Assembly: GCF_001429045.1 (NCBI RefSeq) | Contig: NZ_LMHY01000001.1 | Location: 255,892 to 319,891, forward strand | DNA length: 64,000 nucleotides | Source of the DNA: Pseudomonas sp. Root71 | Lineage (GTDB): Bacteria > Pseudomonadota > Gammaproteobacteria > Pseudomonadales > Pseudomonadaceae | Direction: 5' to 3' | Shown: in pieces, positions 18,589-28,191 of the stretch | Numbering within the stretch: the stretch's first letter is position 1 | Layout of the letters: each line of letters starts with the position of its first letter | The notes under the pieces: generated by a model | What the model was told of the DNA's origin: nothing | Seen by the model: the letters and a program-made list of their open reading frames with translations, nothing else | Database searches by the model: none | Program-made: the position numbers and the translations under genes

Positions 18589-18849
18589 TTATTCAGTCGG
18601 CGGATTCAGCTTCGCTTCCAGCTCCGCCACCTTCGCCTCAAGGCTCTCCAGCCGAGCCCGCGTGCGTGCCAGCACGACCATCTGGCTATCGAATTCTTCC
18701 CGGCTCACCAGATCCAGTTTGCTGAAGCCGCTCTGCAGCAGCATTTTGAACTGGCTTTCGATTTCAGCTTTCGGCAGAGGCGTGTCGCCGCTGAAGAGGC
18801 GGGAGGCGGTGCCGGTGAGGGCGTCGAGGAAGTCTTTTGGCGCAAGCAT
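18589..18849 (-). CDS. ubiK: UbiK family ubiquinone biosynthesis accessory factor
   Basis: An 86-residue protein (formerly DUF526/YqiC) that assists aerobic ubiquinone assembly with UbiJ and membrane lipids. It shows the usual N-terminal amphipathic helix (MLAPKDFLDALTGTASRLF) and a C-terminal coiled coil (RARLESLEAKVAELEAKL). The start is ATG 18849, because a TTG two codons earlier is weaker. In PAO1 this gene directly neighbours comM; here about 2.3 kb of accessory DNA separates them. Confidence 0.9.
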   Translation of the reverse strand: MLAPKDFLDALTGTASRLFSGDTPLPKAEIESQFKMLLQSGFSKLDLVSREEFDSQMVVLARTRARLESLEAKVAELEAKLNPPTE

Positions 18850-18920
18850 GGGCAATGTCCTGGAAACAATGACGGGCAGTGTATCACGCAGTGTCTATAG
18901 TCATTTGCGCGGGCAAGGGA

Positions 18921-18970
18921 TGCACACTTTTCGCGCATGGGGACGGACGGTGTCGCACCGTTGTTGTGCG
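18921..18970 (+). promoter_or_regulatory. Two NtrC-like enhancer sites upstream of glnK
   Basis: Two 17-bp imperfect palindromes, TGCACACTTTTCGCGCA (18921-18937) and CGCACCGTTGTTGTGCG (18954-18970), each match 9 of 12 specified positions of TGCACC-N5-GGTGCA. Their centres are 33 bp apart and lie near -141 and -108 relative to the start predicted from the sigma54 promoter at 19045-19060. This geometry matches the two strong NtrC sites of enterobacterial glnAp2. Confidence 0.6.
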
Positions 18971-19044
18971 TATCGCGTCGGGTGTTGTTGCGAAGTAGCA
19001 GTCATCTGCGGGTAAAGGCTTGAAAACAGTAGTTTTTGTGGAGA

Positions 19045-19060
19045 TGGCAAGCTTTCTGCT
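19045..19060 (+). promoter_or_regulatory. Sigma54 (RpoN) promoter of glnK-amtB
   Basis: TGGCAAGCTTTCTGCT fits TGGCACG-N4-TTGCT with mismatches only at positions 6 and 12, and has the invariant GG and GC ten bases apart (19046-19047 and 19058-19059). The predicted start is near 19070, giving a 5' leader of about 190 bases before glnK. Together with the upstream NtrC-like sites it implies induction under nitrogen limitation. These elements explain much of the 408-base gap between ubiK and glnK. Confidence 0.8.
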
Positions 19061-19140
19061 TAGACCCTGATGACCCATGCACTGATGCAGTCACTGTGAC
19101 GAACGCAGTGCGCCAAGCGAAGCGGGGGAGTGTTTCGTGA

Positions 19141-19596
<456 letters not shown>

Positions 19597-19631
19597 GCCG
19601 CCACAAACCCAACGCCCCAGGAGAAAACAAT

Positions 19632-20969
19632 ATGACTCTGCGTAAATTCGCAGGGCTAGGAGCCCTGTTGTCCATCGTAATGCCCAGCCTTGCTCTGGCG
19701 GCAGACGAAGTGGCGGCCCCAGTCCTCAACTCCGGCGACACCGCCTGGATGATGACCTCGACGGCCTTGGTGCTGTTTATGACCATTCCCGGCCTCGCGC
19801 TGTTCTACGGCGGCATGGTTCGGTCGAAAAACATTCTTTCCGTGATGATGCAGTGCTTCGCCATTACCGGTCTGATCAGCGTCCTGTGGGTCATTTATGG
19901 CTACAGCATCGCGTTCGACACCACGGGCATGGAGCAAGGCGTCGTCAACTTCAACTCGTTCTTCGGCGGCATGGGCAAGGCATTCCTCGCCGGCATCACG
20001 CCAGCCAGCCTGACCGGCCCTGCGGCGCTGTTCCCTGAGGCGGTATTCGTCACCTTCCAGATGACCTTCGCGATCATCACCCCGGCGCTGATCGTCGGTG
20101 CGTTCGCCGAGCGGATGAAGTTCTCCGCGATGCTGGTGTTCATGGGCATCTGGTTCACCCTGGTGTATGCGCCGATCGCGCACATGGTCTGGTCCGGCAA
20201 CGGCGGCCTGATGTGGGACTGGGGCGTGCTCGATTTCGCCGGTGGCACAGTGGTGCACATCAACGCCGGTGTGGCTGGTCTGGTTGCCTGCCTGGTGCTG
20301 GGCAAGCGCAAGGGCTTCCCGACCACGCCGATGGCTCCGCACAACCTCGGTTACACCCTGATGGGCGCGGCCATGCTGTGGGTTGGCTGGTTCGGTTTCA
20401 ACGCCGGTTCCGCCGCTGCGGCCAATGGCACCGCCGGCATGGCGATGCTGGTAACTCAGATTGCTACCGCCGCTGCCGCACTGGGCTGGATGTTTGCCGA
20501 GTGGCTCACCCACGGCAAGCCTAGCGCACTGGGCATCGCTTCGGGCGTGGTTGCCGGTCTGGTGGCAATCACCCCGGCTGCCGGCACTGTCGGCCCGATG
20601 GGCGCGCTGGTAATCGGTCTGGCGGCTGGCGTGGTGTGCTTCTTCTGCGCCACCACCCTCAAGCGCAAGCTCGGCTATGACGACTCCCTGGACGCCTTCG
20701 GTGTGCACGGTATCGGCGGTATCCTCGGCGCAATCCTGACCGGTGTGTTCGCTGCTCCGTCCCTGGGTGGCTTCGGCACCGTGACCGACATCGCCGCGCA
20801 AGTGTGGATTCAGTGCAAAGGCGTGGGCTTCACGGTGATCTACACCGCGATCGCTACATACATCATCCTCAAGGTGCTGGATGCGGTCATGGGCTTGCGT
20901 ATCAACGAAGAAGAAGAGGCGGTCGGCATCGATCTGGCGCTTCACAACGAACGCGGCTACAACTTGTAA
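19632..20969 (+). CDS. amtB: Ammonium transporter AmtB
   Basis: A 445-residue inner-membrane ammonium channel of the Amt/Mep/Rh family with an N-terminal signal-like segment (ending at about LALA, residue 22) and eleven predicted transmembrane helices. The signature DFAGGTVVHINAGVAGLV contains the first pore histidine, and the second lies in FGVHGIGGILGA. CAGGAG precedes the ATG. It forms an operon with glnK, whose product gates it. Confidence 0.97.
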   Translation: MTLRKFAGLGALLSIVMPSLALAADEVAAPVLNSGDTAWMMTSTALVLFMTIPGLALFYGGMVRSKNILSVMMQCFAITGLISVLWVIYGYSIAFDTTGMEQGVVNFNSFFGGMGKAFLAGITPASLTGPAALFPEAVFVTFQMTFAIITPALIVGAFAERMKFSAMLVFMGIWFTLVYAPIAHMVWSGNGGLMWDWGVLDFAGGTVVHINAGVAGLVACLVLGKRKGFPTTPMAPHNLGYTLMGAAMLWVGWFGFNAGSAAAANGTAGMAMLVTQIATAAAALGWMFAEWLTHGKPSALGIASGVVAGLVAITPAAGTVGPMGALVIGLAAGVVCFFCATTLKRKLGYDDSLDAFGVHGIGGILGAILTGVFAAPSLGGFGTVTDIAAQVWIQCKGVGFTVIYTAIATYIILKVLDAVMGLRINEEEEAVGIDLALHNERGYNL

Positions 20970-20979
20970 GCAAGCGCTA

Positions 20980-21012
20980 AAAAAACTGCCCGGCTTGCCG
21001 GGCATTTTTTTG
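20980..21012 (+). terminator. Terminator after amtB
   Basis: TGCCCGGC TT GCCGGGCA stem with A-run upstream and seven T downstream, 20 bases after the amtB stop. Confidence 0.92.
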
Positions 21013-21182
21013 TCTGGAATTTGTTGTTGAAGGCTGGGCTGAAAGGTTTTTTCCTACAGGTTTTACGATGTTTACGTCGGGTGTTTTTGTGCAGCCAAAG
21101 GCTTACAGGATTGAAGGAATATTAGGGCCTTTGTTTTTTCCCAGAGCGCGCTAGAATGCGCCCCGAACGTGCGGAGAACTGT

Positions 21183-21608
21183 ATGTGGCAACAGACTCTG
21201 ATTACCTTGCGGGCGAGGCCCCGGGGCTTTCATCTGGTAACGGACGAGTTACTCGCCGGCCTGCCTGAACTCAAGGCGTGTCGGGTCGGTCTGTTGCATT
21301 TGTTGCTGCAGCATACCTCGGCGTCGTTGACCATCAACGAGAACGCCGATCCGGCGGTACGTCGCGACTTCGAACGATTTTTCAATCGTCTGATCCCACA
21401 AGGAACAGACGGCTATGAGCATAACGACGAAGGCCTGGACGACCTCCCGGCGCACTTCAAGGCCAGCGTGCTTGGCTGTCAGCTCAGTTTGCCGATTTCG
21501 GCAGGCCAGCTGGCGTTGGGGACCTGGCAAGGCGTTTATCTGGGCGAGCACCGTGATCATGGCGGTGCCCGTAAAGTCCTCGCCACCGTACACGGTGAAG
21601 AGGCATAG
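21183..21608 (+). CDS. yjbQ: YjbQ family protein (UPF0047)
   Basis: A 141-residue protein of the YjbQ/UPF0047 family. Conserved segments are HTSASLTINENADP and YLGEHRDHGGARKV, with a histidine-rich metal site. E. coli YjbQ has weak thiamine phosphate synthase activity, but the physiological role is unsettled. The ATG at 21183 follows GCGGAGAA; an in-frame ATG at 21156 lies before that site and is not used. Syntenic with the PAO1 glnK-amtB-yjbQ order. Confidence 0.88.
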   Translation: MWQQTLITLRARPRGFHLVTDELLAGLPELKACRVGLLHLLLQHTSASLTINENADPAVRRDFERFFNRLIPQGTDGYEHNDEGLDDLPAHFKASVLGCQLSLPISAGQLALGTWQGVYLGEHRDHGGARKVLATVHGEEA

Positions 21609-21709
21609 CCGCTGGTCAGCAGCGGCTGTTGAATTTTTTCCTGCTGCCTTCGACAGAGGGCAAAGCTGGGCTATAACTAATCTGCTTTTCGCAAGTCATG
21701 AGGTAGAAC

Positions 21710-22033
21710 ATGAGCGACGATGATCTGGAAAACGACGACCTCGAAGTAGGCGACGACGACGAAACCGAAGAAGGTCTGGAAGCAGCGGCGGAAGACGTCG
21801 CTGAAGACGACGGCAGTGATGCGCCGGTTCCGGCTGCCAAAGGCAAGGCCAAGGCAGCGGTATCGGTCGATGAATTGCCAAGCGTCGAAGCCAAGAACAA
21901 GGAACGCGATGCTCTCGCGCGGGCCATGGAGGAGTTTTTGGCCAAGGGTGGCAAGGTGCAGGAAGTGGAGGCCAATGTGGTCGCCGATCCGCCCAAGAAA
22001 CCGGACAACAAGTACGGCAGCCGGCCTATCTGA
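21710..22033 (+). CDS. sutA: RNA polymerase-associated factor SutA
   Basis: A 107-residue acidic protein. Residues 1-45 are dominated by Asp/Glu and are likely disordered. A central helix (about 52-75: LPSVEAKNKERDALARAMEEFL) is followed by a basic, proline-rich tail ending PPKKPDNKYGSRPI. This layout and the VEANVVADPPKKPD tail match SutA, which binds the RNA polymerase beta subunit and raises rRNA and housekeeping transcription in slow growth or starvation in P. aeruginosa. The assignment rests on remembered sequence. AGGTAGAAC precedes the ATG. It is followed by its own terminator. Confidence 0.85.
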   Translation: MSDDDLENDDLEVGDDDETEEGLEAAAEDVAEDDGSDAPVPAAKGKAKAAVSVDELPSVEAKNKERDALARAMEEFLAKGGKVQEVEANVVADPPKKPDNKYGSRPI

Positions 22034-22052
22034 GCCTGCTACCCGCTTGCTG

Positions 22053-22081
22053 AAAAAGCCCGCCGTCGCTGCGGGCTTTTT
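22053..22081 (+). terminator. Terminator after sutA
   Basis: AAAAAGCCCGC CGTCGCT GCGGGCTTTTT, 20 bases past the sutA stop. The A-run and T-run make it usable from both sides. Confidence 0.9.
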
Positions 22082-22159
22082 CATGCCTGAAACAAAAATA
22101 TGAAACCTGTGGTGATCCCTGTGGGAGCGGCGGTGCGGCGATCCCACATTGGTTCTGTG

Positions 22160-22867
22160 TCAGGCTGAGGCCTTGTTCCACCGCGCCAACAGCGCCGGCA
22201 AATCGGTCAGGCTGCGAATCTCCGCATCCGGCAACCGTTCGGCTTCCCAGACCTTGCCCGCCGGGTTGAACCAGATTGCCCGCATTCCCGCCTGCTGCGC
22301 ACCGGCAATGTCATCGCCCGGATGATCGCCAATGTGCACCGCCGTTTCAGCGGTCGCGCCACCACGCTGCAAGGCCTCCTGAAACAGTCGCGCATCGGGT
22401 TTGGCGATGCCGATGTCTTCGGCGCACAACGCAAACTTGAAGTAATCCGCCAGGCCCAGCCGACGCACATCGGCGTTGCCATTGGTGATCACGCCGAGAG
22501 CGTAATGGTTGGCGAGAATTTCCAGGGTCGGTTCGACCTCTGGAAACACTTCGATCTGATGCCGGGCATGCAGGAACACTTCAAAGCTCTTGTCCGCCAG
22601 ATCCGAGGCTTCTGCATGGGTGTAGCCAGACTCTTCGAGTGCATGGAACAGCACCCGCCGACGCAATGCGCTGATGCGGTGCTTGAGGCCAGGCTCGTTG
22701 CTCAACACGCGCTCACGAATGGTCCACAGATGCTCCACCGGCACCGCCCCAAGGTTGGGTGCGTACTCGGTCAGCCATTCACGCAAAACGGCTTCGGCGC
22801 TGACGATGACGGGGGCGGTGTCCCACAAGGTGTCGTCGAGGTCGAAGGTGATCAACTGAATGCTCAT
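22160..22867 (-). CDS. HAD-IA family hydrolase
   Basis: A 235-residue haloacid-dehalogenase-like phosphatase. Motif I is FDLDDTLWD with nucleophile Asp9 and acid/base Asp11. Motif II is in [10 protein letters not shown], the motif III lysine is in [10 protein letters not shown], and motif IV is [14 protein letters not shown] helical cap lies between about 20 and 95. The substrate is unknown; the PAO1 counterpart lies in the same place after xerC. Its ATG overlaps the xerC stop by four bases, so it is the last gene of the lptM-lysA-dapF operon. Confidence 0.9.
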   Translation of the reverse strand: MSIQLITFDLDDTLWDTAPVIVSAEAVLREWLTEYAPNLGAVPVEHLWTIRERVLSNEPGLKHRISALRRRVLFHALEESGYTHAEASDLADKSFEVFLHARHQIEVFPEVEPTLEILANHYALGVITNGNADVRRLGLADYFKFALCAEDIGIAKPDARLFQEALQRGGATAETAVHIGDHPGDDIAGAQQAGMRAIWFNPAGKVWEAERLPDAEIRSLTDLPALLARWNKASA

Positions 22868-23763
22868 GAATCGTCGCCCTTAATGCGTTTGGCCCTTGGG
22901 TGGGCGTTGTCGTAGACCGTGGCCAGGTGCTGGAAGTCCAGGTGGGTGTAGATCTGCGTAGTCTTGATGTCCGAGTGGCCGAGCAGTTCCTGTACTGCGC
23001 GCAGGTCCTGGGAGGATTCCAGCAAATGGCTGGCGAAGGAGTGCCGCAACATGTGCGGGTGCAGGTTCTGCCCCAGTTCGCGCTCGCCGGCAGCCTTGAC
23101 CCGCACCTGGATCGCCCGGGGGCCGAGGCGGCGGCCTTGCTGGCTGACAAACACCGCATCGTCTGCCGGGTTGGCCATCGCCCGCAGCGGCAACCATTGT
23201 TCCAGTGCTTCGCGAGCCTTTTTACCCACCGGCAACAGTCGGGTCTTGCTGCCCTTGCCGAGCACCTGGACCATGCCGTCGGCCAGGTCGAGCTGATCGA
23301 GATTGAGTCCGGTCAGCTCCGACAGGCGCAGCCCCGAGGAGTAGAACAGTTCCAGAATCGCCTGGTCCCGGCGTGCGAGAAAGTCGTCCTCCACACCACC
23401 TTCCAGCAGTTGCAGGGCGCGGTCGGTATCGAGGGTTTTCGGCAGGCGGCGTTCGCCTTTGGGCGGTGCGAGGCCATTGGCTGGATCGTGGTCGCACAGG
23501 CCTTCACGGTTCAGGTAGTGATAGAGCCCGCGAACGGCTGACAGCAATCGCGCCAGGCTACGGGACGATTGGCCTTGGGCATGCAGGCGGGCAACCAGGC
23601 TGCGCAGGCGCTGGATGTCCAGCGCCGTCCAGCTGCCGATGTTCTGTTTGATGCACCAGCCCAGCACTTTATCGAGGTCGCGGCGGTAGGCCGACAGCGT
23701 GTGTGGCGACACCTGCCGCTCACTGCGCAGGTGTTCGCAGTAAGCGTCCAGTTGTCGTTCCAT
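22864..23763 (-). CDS. xerC: Site-specific tyrosine recombinase XerC
   Basis: A 299-residue tyrosine recombinase that resolves chromosome dimers at dif with XerD; called Sss in Pseudomonas, where it also affects root colonisation and phase variation. The N-terminal SAM-like domain is at 1-90. Catalytic residues are visible: Arg in [12 protein letters not shown], HxxR in [12 protein letters not shown], His in [15 protein letters not shown], and the nucleophile Tyr in the same segment. Start ATG 23763 lies two bases from the DUF484 stop; cotranscribed with dapF as in other gammaproteobacteria. Confidence 0.95.
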   Translation of the reverse strand: MERQLDAYCEHLRSERQVSPHTLSAYRRDLDKVLGWCIKQNIGSWTALDIQRLRSLVARLHAQGQSSRSLARLLSAVRGLYHYLNREGLCDHDPANGLAPPKGERRLPKTLDTDRALQLLEGGVEDDFLARRDQAILELFYSSGLRLSELTGLNLDQLDLADGMVQVLGKGSKTRLLPVGKKAREALEQWLPLRAMANPADDAVFVSQQGRRLGPRAIQVRVKAAGERELGQNLHPHMLRHSFASHLLESSQDLRAVQELLGHSDIKTTQIYTHLDFQHLATVYDNAHPRAKRIKGDDS

Positions 23764-23765
23764 GT

Positions 23766-24491
23766 TCAGCGTACCGAGCGCAGGGAGTTGTTGACCCGTG
23801 GCAGCACGCGACCCATGACTTCAGCGATGTAGCTCAGGAACAAGGTGCCCACCGAGCTTTTGTAGTGTTGCGGATCACGGCTGGCGATGGCCAGGATGCC
23901 GTGGATGCCTTGATGGCTGATGGCAACGACCGCGGTGGAGCCGATCTGCTTGCGCTGTTCTTCGCCGAACAGGAAGTCCAGCTCATGCTCGCGCAGGCTG
24001 CCACTGACACTTTTGTCTTCCGAGAGCAAACCGCCGATGGCCACCTGGGCTTCCGCGTGAGTGACCCAGCGGCCCACCGGCATGGCGTTGTCGCCGAGCA
24101 GGATGAGGCTGACGAAGGGCACCTGGAATTCCTGGCGCAGGCTGTCTTCGACGCACATCACTACATCTTCCAGGCTGGCTGCGTCCATCAGCGCCAGGAT
24201 CAGGCGACGGGTCTTTTCGAACAATCGGTCGTTGTCCCGGGCCACGTCCATCAAATGCGACAGGCGATGACGCAGTTCAATGTTGCGGTCGCGCAGGATG
24301 GTCATCTGACGCTCCACCAGCGACACGGTATCACCGCGACGATGGGGAATACGCAGGGACGGGAGCAGCTCTTCGTGCTCGACGAAGAAGTCCGGATGAG
24401 CCTCCAGGTACGCGGCAATAGCCGCCGCCTCCAGGCTTTCGGACGGTGATTCGTCAGCTTGTCGCGCGGGTACCTGAGGCTTGTCGGTCAT
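23766..24491 (-). CDS. DUF484 family protein
   Basis: A 241-residue protein of the DUF484 family, always found between dapF and xerC in many proteobacteria. Residues about 25-50 hold the family opening [22 protein letters not shown] coiled stretch follows ([20 protein letters not shown]) and then a GAF-like domain (about 95-230). Its biochemical role is unknown; cotranscription with cell-wall and chromosome-dimer genes is conserved. Confidence 0.92.
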   Translation of the reverse strand: MTDKPQVPARQADESPSESLEAAAIAAYLEAHPDFFVEHEELLPSLRIPHRRGDTVSLVERQMTILRDRNIELRHRLSHLMDVARDNDRLFEKTRRLILALMDAASLEDVVMCVEDSLRQEFQVPFVSLILLGDNAMPVGRWVTHAEAQVAIGGLLSEDKSVSGSLREHELDFLFGEEQRKQIGSTAVVAISHQGIHGILAIASRDPQHYKSSVGTLFLSYIAEVMGRVLPRVNNSLRSVR

Positions 24492-24504
24492 AGGTTTCGC
24501 TCAC

Positions 24505-25335
24505 TCAAAGACGCACTTGTCCTTCATATACGCGCACTGCCGGGCCGGTCATCATCACCGGTTGGCCAGGGCCTGCCCACTCTATGGACAAGCGCCCGCC
24601 AGGCAGGTCGATCAATAGCGGCGAATCCATCCACCCCTGGCTGATCGCGGCCACTGCGGCGGCGCAGGCGCCGGTTCCGCAAGCCTGGGTTTCCCCGGCT
24701 CCACGCTCCCAGACTCGCAACTGCGCGCGGCTCCGGTCGATGACCTGGAGAAAACCGACATTGACCCGTGCCGGGAAGCGCGGGTGATGTTCGATTTTCG
24801 GCCCCAGTTCATGCACCGGCGCGTTGTTGATATCGCTGACCCGCAGCACGGCATGGGGGTTGCCCATGGACACGGCAGCCAGATCGACCGGGGTGCCGTC
24901 GACGTCGACCTGATAACTCGTGGCCTGCTCCGGTGCCTGGAACGGAATATCCGCCGGCACCAGGCGCGGGGCGCCCATGTTGACGCTGATCTGGCCATCG
25001 TTACGCACGTCGAGCTCGATGACGCCGCTTTTGGTCTCGACGCGAATCAGCCGCTTTGCGGTCAGGCGCTTGTCGAGCACGAAGCGGGCGAAACAGCGCG
25101 CACCGTTGCCGCATTGTTCCACTTCGGAACCGTCGGAGTTGAAGATCCGATAGCGGAAATCCACGTCCGGGTTGCTCGGCGCCTCGACGATCAGCAATTG
25201 GTCGAAACCGATGCCGGTGTGCCGGTCGCCCCATTGCTTGGCATGCTTGGGCAGGATGTGCGCGTGCTGGCTGACCAGGTCGAGGACCATGAAATCATTG
25301 CCCAGGCCGTGCATCTTGGTAAAACGCAGCAGCAT
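24505..25335 (-). CDS. dapF: Diaminopimelate epimerase
   Basis: A 276-residue cofactor-free epimerase converting LL-DAP to meso-DAP for lysine and peptidoglycan. The two catalytic cysteines are in [11 protein letters not shown] and [16 protein letters not shown]. The start is [14 protein letters not shown] at 25335; an in-frame ATG at 25368 would add 11 unconserved residues and overlap lysA. Part of the lptM-lysA-dapF-DUF484-xerC operon. Confidence 0.96.
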   Translation of the reverse strand: MLLRFTKMHGLGNDFMVLDLVSQHAHILPKHAKQWGDRHTGIGFDQLLIVEAPSNPDVDFRYRIFNSDGSEVEQCGNGARCFARFVLDKRLTAKRLIRVETKSGVIELDVRNDGQISVNMGAPRLVPADIPFQAPEQATSYQVDVDGTPVDLAAVSMGNPHAVLRVSDINNAPVHELGPKIEHHPRFPARVNVGFLQVIDRSRAQLRVWERGAGETQACGTGACAAAVAAISQGWMDSPLLIDLPGGRLSIEWAGPGQPVMMTGPAVRVYEGQVRL

Positions 25336-25339
25336 GGTT

Positions 25340-26587
25340 TTACTCCGGCAGCAGGCTTTCGCCAGCAAACAACTCGGCTACCGTTTCACGGCGACGCACT
25401 TCAAATGCCCGATCACCGTCCACCAACACTTCTGCGGTACGGCCGCGGGTGTTGTAGTTGGAGCTCATGACAAACCCGTAGGCACCGGCCGAATGCACGG
25501 CCAGCAGGTCACCTTCTTCCAGCGCCAGCTGACGGTCCTTGGCCAGGAAGTCGCCGGTCTCGCAGATCGGGCCGACGATGTCGTAGGCGCGGGCAGCGGA
25601 GGTGCGCGGGCGCACGGCAGTGACGTCCATCCAGGCTTGGTACAGCGCCGGGCGGATCAGGTCGTTCATGGCCGCGTCGACGATGGCGAAGTCTTTGTGC
25701 TCGGTGTGCTTGAGGTATTCGACCTGGGTCAGCAATACACCGGCGTTGGCGACGATGAAGCGGCCCGGTTCGAACACCAGTGCCAGGTCACGGCCGTCGA
25801 GGCGCTCGCGCACGGCCTTGATGTAGTCGGCAGCCAGTGGCGGCTCCTCGTCCTTGTATCGCACGCCCAGGCCGCCACCGAGATCGATGTGGCGCAGGTA
25901 GATGCCGCAATCGCCAAGGCGGTCGACCAGGCCCAGCAGGCGGTCGAGAGCGTCGATGAACGGTGGCAGGGTGGTCAGTTGCGAGCCGATGTGGCAATCG
26001 ACGCCGACCACTTCCAGGTTCGGCAGCTGCGCGGCACGCACGTACACATCTTCGGCGTCGGCGATGGCGATGCCGAACTTGTTCTCTTTGAGTCCGGTGG
26101 AGATGTACGGGTGGGTACCGGCATCGACGTCCGGGTTCACGCGCAGCGAAACCGGCGCGCGAACGCCCAGTTCGGCGGCGACCACTTGCAGGCGTTCCAG
26201 CTCGTCGGTGGATTCGACGTTGAAGCAGTGCACGCCGACTTCCAGGGCGCGACGCATGTCGTCACGGGTCTTGCCGACGCCGGAGAACACGATCTTGTCG
26301 GCGCTGCCGCCAGCGGCCAGTACACGTTCCAGTTCGCCACGGGAGACGATGTCGAAACCGGCGCCCAGGCGCGCCAGGACATTCAGTACACCCAGGTTGG
26401 AGTTGGCCTTGACCGCGAAGCACACCAGGTGCGGCATGCCGGCCAGTGCATCGGCGTAAGCCAGGTATTGGGCTTCGATGTGCGCGCGCGAGTAAACGTA
26501 GGTCGGTGTACCAAAGCGCTCGGCGATGGCAGACAGGGCAACACCTTCCGCGAACAGTTCACCGTCACGGTAGTTAAAAGCGTCCAT
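25340..26587 (-). CDS. lysA: Diaminopimelate decarboxylase
   Basis: A 415-residue fold-type III PLP enzyme, the last step of lysine biosynthesis from meso-DAP. The PLP lysine is Lys60 in [13 protein letters not shown], the HIGSQ motif is present, and the dimer-site cysteine is in [11 protein letters not shown]. It lies 12 bases after lptM and four bases before dapF, so the last two steps of the pathway are coexpressed. Confidence 0.96.
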   Translation of the reverse strand: MDAFNYRDGELFAEGVALSAIAERFGTPTYVYSRAHIEAQYLAYADALAGMPHLVCFAVKANSNLGVLNVLARLGAGFDIVSRGELERVLAAGGSADKIVFSGVGKTRDDMRRALEVGVHCFNVESTDELERLQVVAAELGVRAPVSLRVNPDVDAGTHPYISTGLKENKFGIAIADAEDVYVRAAQLPNLEVVGVDCHIGSQLTTLPPFIDALDRLLGLVDRLGDCGIYLRHIDLGGGLGVRYKDEEPPLAADYIKAVRERLDGRDLALVFEPGRFIVANAGVLLTQVEYLKHTEHKDFAIVDAAMNDLIRPALYQAWMDVTAVRPRTSAARAYDIVGPICETGDFLAKDRQLALEEGDLLAVHSAGAYGFVMSSNYNTRGRTAEVLVDGDRAFEVRRRETVAELFAGESLLPE

Positions 26588-26599
26588 GAGGTTCCCTTA

Positions 26600-26776
26600 T
26601 TATTGGTAGACGTCGTGCTTGTGTGCTTTGGAGGCAGGCTGCTGCTGCGACGACTTGGCTTGCTCGACAGGGTCCTGGTCTTCATCGGGCAGGTACAGCG
26701 GGCCTTTTTGACCGCAGGCCGACACAAGGCAGGCAACCGCGAGGAGCGCAGCAAGGGAAGAGATCAGGCGCTTCAT
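26600..26776 (-). CDS. lptM: LptM (LppL/YifL) small lipoprotein
   Basis: A 58-residue lipoprotein. The signal peptide MKRLISSLAALLAVA ends in the lipobox LVSAC, with Cys21 lipidated. The next residues GQKGPLYLP are the defining LptM motif. The tail is short, charged and His/Gln-rich. In E. coli LptM helps LptD form its native disulfides in the LPS translocon. First gene of the lysA operon, a conserved position (LppL in P. aeruginosa). Confidence 0.93.
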   Translation of the reverse strand: MKRLISSLAALLAVACLVSACGQKGPLYLPDEDQDPVEQAKSSQQQPASKAHKHDVYQ

Positions 26777-26987
26777 GGCGAAATCCTTGAAAATGCATTA
26801 ATTGCGCCGGAGTATACCGGCCACCCGGCAGCTTGCCTATGCAACGGACCGCCCGTCCGGCGGGGCTTGGCCGCAAGCACATCGAACCCACGGGTAGGGC
26901 AACTGGTCGTTATCCTTTGCAATCGACGGGGCTCGGTCGTATCTTGCGGCGCTTGAGCCTGATCAGACACTTTTTGAGGTTGCCGTA

Positions 26988-27320
26988 ATGAGTTTGTCCG
27001 AAGCGCGTTTCCATGACCTTGTCGATGCCACCCAGCAAACCCTGGAGGACATCTTTGACGAGAGCGACCTGGATATCGACCTCGAAAGCTCGGCCGGTGT
27101 GCTGACCGTCAAGTTCGAGAACGGCAGCCAGTTGATCTTCAGTCGCCAGGAGCCGCTGCGTCAGCTGTGGCTGGCGGCGGTTTCCGGTGGTTTTCACTTC
27201 GACTACGACGAAGAAAGCGAGCGCTGGATGTGCGACAAGAGCGAAGAGCAGTTGGGTGAAATGCTTGAGCGTATCGTCCAGCAGCAGGCCGGTGTCGAGC
27301 TCGATTTCGAAGGCCTGTGA
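26988..27320 (+). CDS. cyaY: Frataxin-like iron donor CyaY
   Basis: A 110-residue frataxin homologue, full length. The acidic first helix (FHDLVDATQQTLEDIFDESD) provides the iron-binding surface, and the sheet includes GSQLIFSRQEPLRQLWLAA with the conserved tryptophan. It modulates IscS-dependent Fe-S cluster assembly. Divergent from the lptM-lysA operon. Confidence 0.94.
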   Translation: MSLSEARFHDLVDATQQTLEDIFDESDLDIDLESSAGVLTVKFENGSQLIFSRQEPLRQLWLAAVSGGFHFDYDEESERWMCDKSEEQLGEMLERIVQQQAGVELDFEGL

Positions 27321-27324
27321 GATC

Positions 27325-27546
27325 GTGACCCAGCCTGCGCCTGTTCGTGCTCCCAAGCCGCTCTACAGTAACGTCAGTCCGGCGGTGCCATCGCCCTGCA
27401 GCGGTGTGTGCCGGCTGGACGAGCAGAAAGTCTGCCTGGGCTGCTTCCGTCACGTCGAAGACATCCGCGAATGGCGTTCGGCCGATGACGAACGTCGGCG
27501 GGTGATTTGCGTGCAGGCTTCGAATCGCAAGGCTGGCGCTCTGTAG
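27325..27546 (+). CDS. DUF1289 family Cys-rich protein
   Basis: A 73-residue protein with the DUF1289 four-cysteine pattern CSGVCRLDEQKVCLGC (a likely zinc or Fe-S site) followed by RHVEDIREWRSADDERRR. The probable start is GTG 27325, four bases after cyaY, with coupling to the cyaY stop compensating for a poor ribosome site. Function unknown; linkage to cyaY may mean a role in metal metabolism, which is only inference. Confidence 0.82.
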   Translation: MTQPAPVRAPKPLYSNVSPAVPSPCSGVCRLDEQKVCLGCFRHVEDIREWRSADDERRRVICVQASNRKAGAL

Positions 27547-27632
27547 GAGCTGCCGAAGGCTGCGATCTTTTGGCAGCTCTGAAGATTGCCGAAGAACAAG
27601 ATCAAGAGATCGCAGCCTGCGGCAGCTCCTAC
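27543..27632. repeat. Inverted repeat (TAGGAGCTGCCG type)
   Basis: GTAGGAGCTGCCGAAGGCTGCGATCT and its near-inverse AGATCGCAGCCTGCGGCAGCTCCTAC flank a 38-base centre. The first arm overlaps the last codon and stop of the DUF1289 gene. It is the same family as 49781-49854. Confidence 0.88.
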
Positions 27633-27707
27633 GCCGCCGTGTGGCGGCTTGTATATTTTTTGAGCTGTGATAGTGTCCAGAAACGCCTCAACCCATCGAG
27701 GCTGATG

Positions 27708-27746
27708 AAAACCCCGCCTTTTTCTGGCGGGGTTTTGCTTTTTTCG
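27708..27746 (+). terminator. Terminator between DUF1289 and rnk
   Basis: AAAACCCCGCC TTTTTCT GGCGGGGTTTT followed by GCTTTTTT. It ends only 27 bases before the rnk start, so it may close the cyaY operon or act as an attenuator in the rnk leader. Confidence 0.85.
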
Positions 27747-27773
27747 TGCAGAAGAAAGGAGTCTGCCCAGATC

Positions 27774-28184
27774 ATGACCGCACCTTCCATCACCCTTACC
27801 CGTCTGGACGTACAGCGTCTGGAGCGTCTGATCGACAGCCTGGACGACACGCTGCCGGGCGTTATTGCGCTGCAAACCGAACTGGATCGCGCCGATACCC
27901 TGGTCGGCCACGATGAAGTGCCGGCGGATGTCGTGACCATGAATTCCCGAGTGCATTGCCGCGAAGAAGGCAGTGGCAAGGACTACCACCTGACCCTGGT
28001 GTACCCCAAGGATGCAAATGCCGACGAAGGCAAGGTCTCGATCCTGGCGCCCGTGGGCAGCGCGTTGCTGGGCCTGAAGGTTGGCCAGCACATCGATTGG
28101 CCGGCTCCGGGCGGCAAGACCCTGAAGCTGACGTTGCTGGAAGTCGAATCGCAGCCGGCCAATGGCGGCGCGTTCCCGGAGTGA
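27774..28184 (+). CDS. rnk: Nucleoside diphosphate kinase regulator Rnk
   Basis: A 136-residue protein with an N-terminal coiled-coil-like helical region (about 1-50) and a C-terminal FKBP-like GreA/GreB domain (about 52-130, with EGSGKDYHLTLVYP and ISILAPVGSALLGL-like strands). Rnk binds RNA polymerase near the secondary channel and in Pseudomonas influences Ndk and alginate. The ATG at 27774 gives the standard length and follows AAGGAG. Convergent with cyaA. Confidence 0.93.
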   Translation: MTAPSITLTRLDVQRLERLIDSLDDTLPGVIALQTELDRADTLVGHDEVPADVVTMNSRVHCREEGSGKDYHLTLVYPKDANADEGKVSILAPVGSALLGLKVGQHIDWPAPGGKTLKLTLLEVESQPANGGAFPE

Positions 28185-28191
28185 GACCCCC

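Noticed and set aside
25172..26956. A 594-codon frame antisense to lysA and dapF
   Set aside because: Composition shadow covering two clear genes and an intergenic region.
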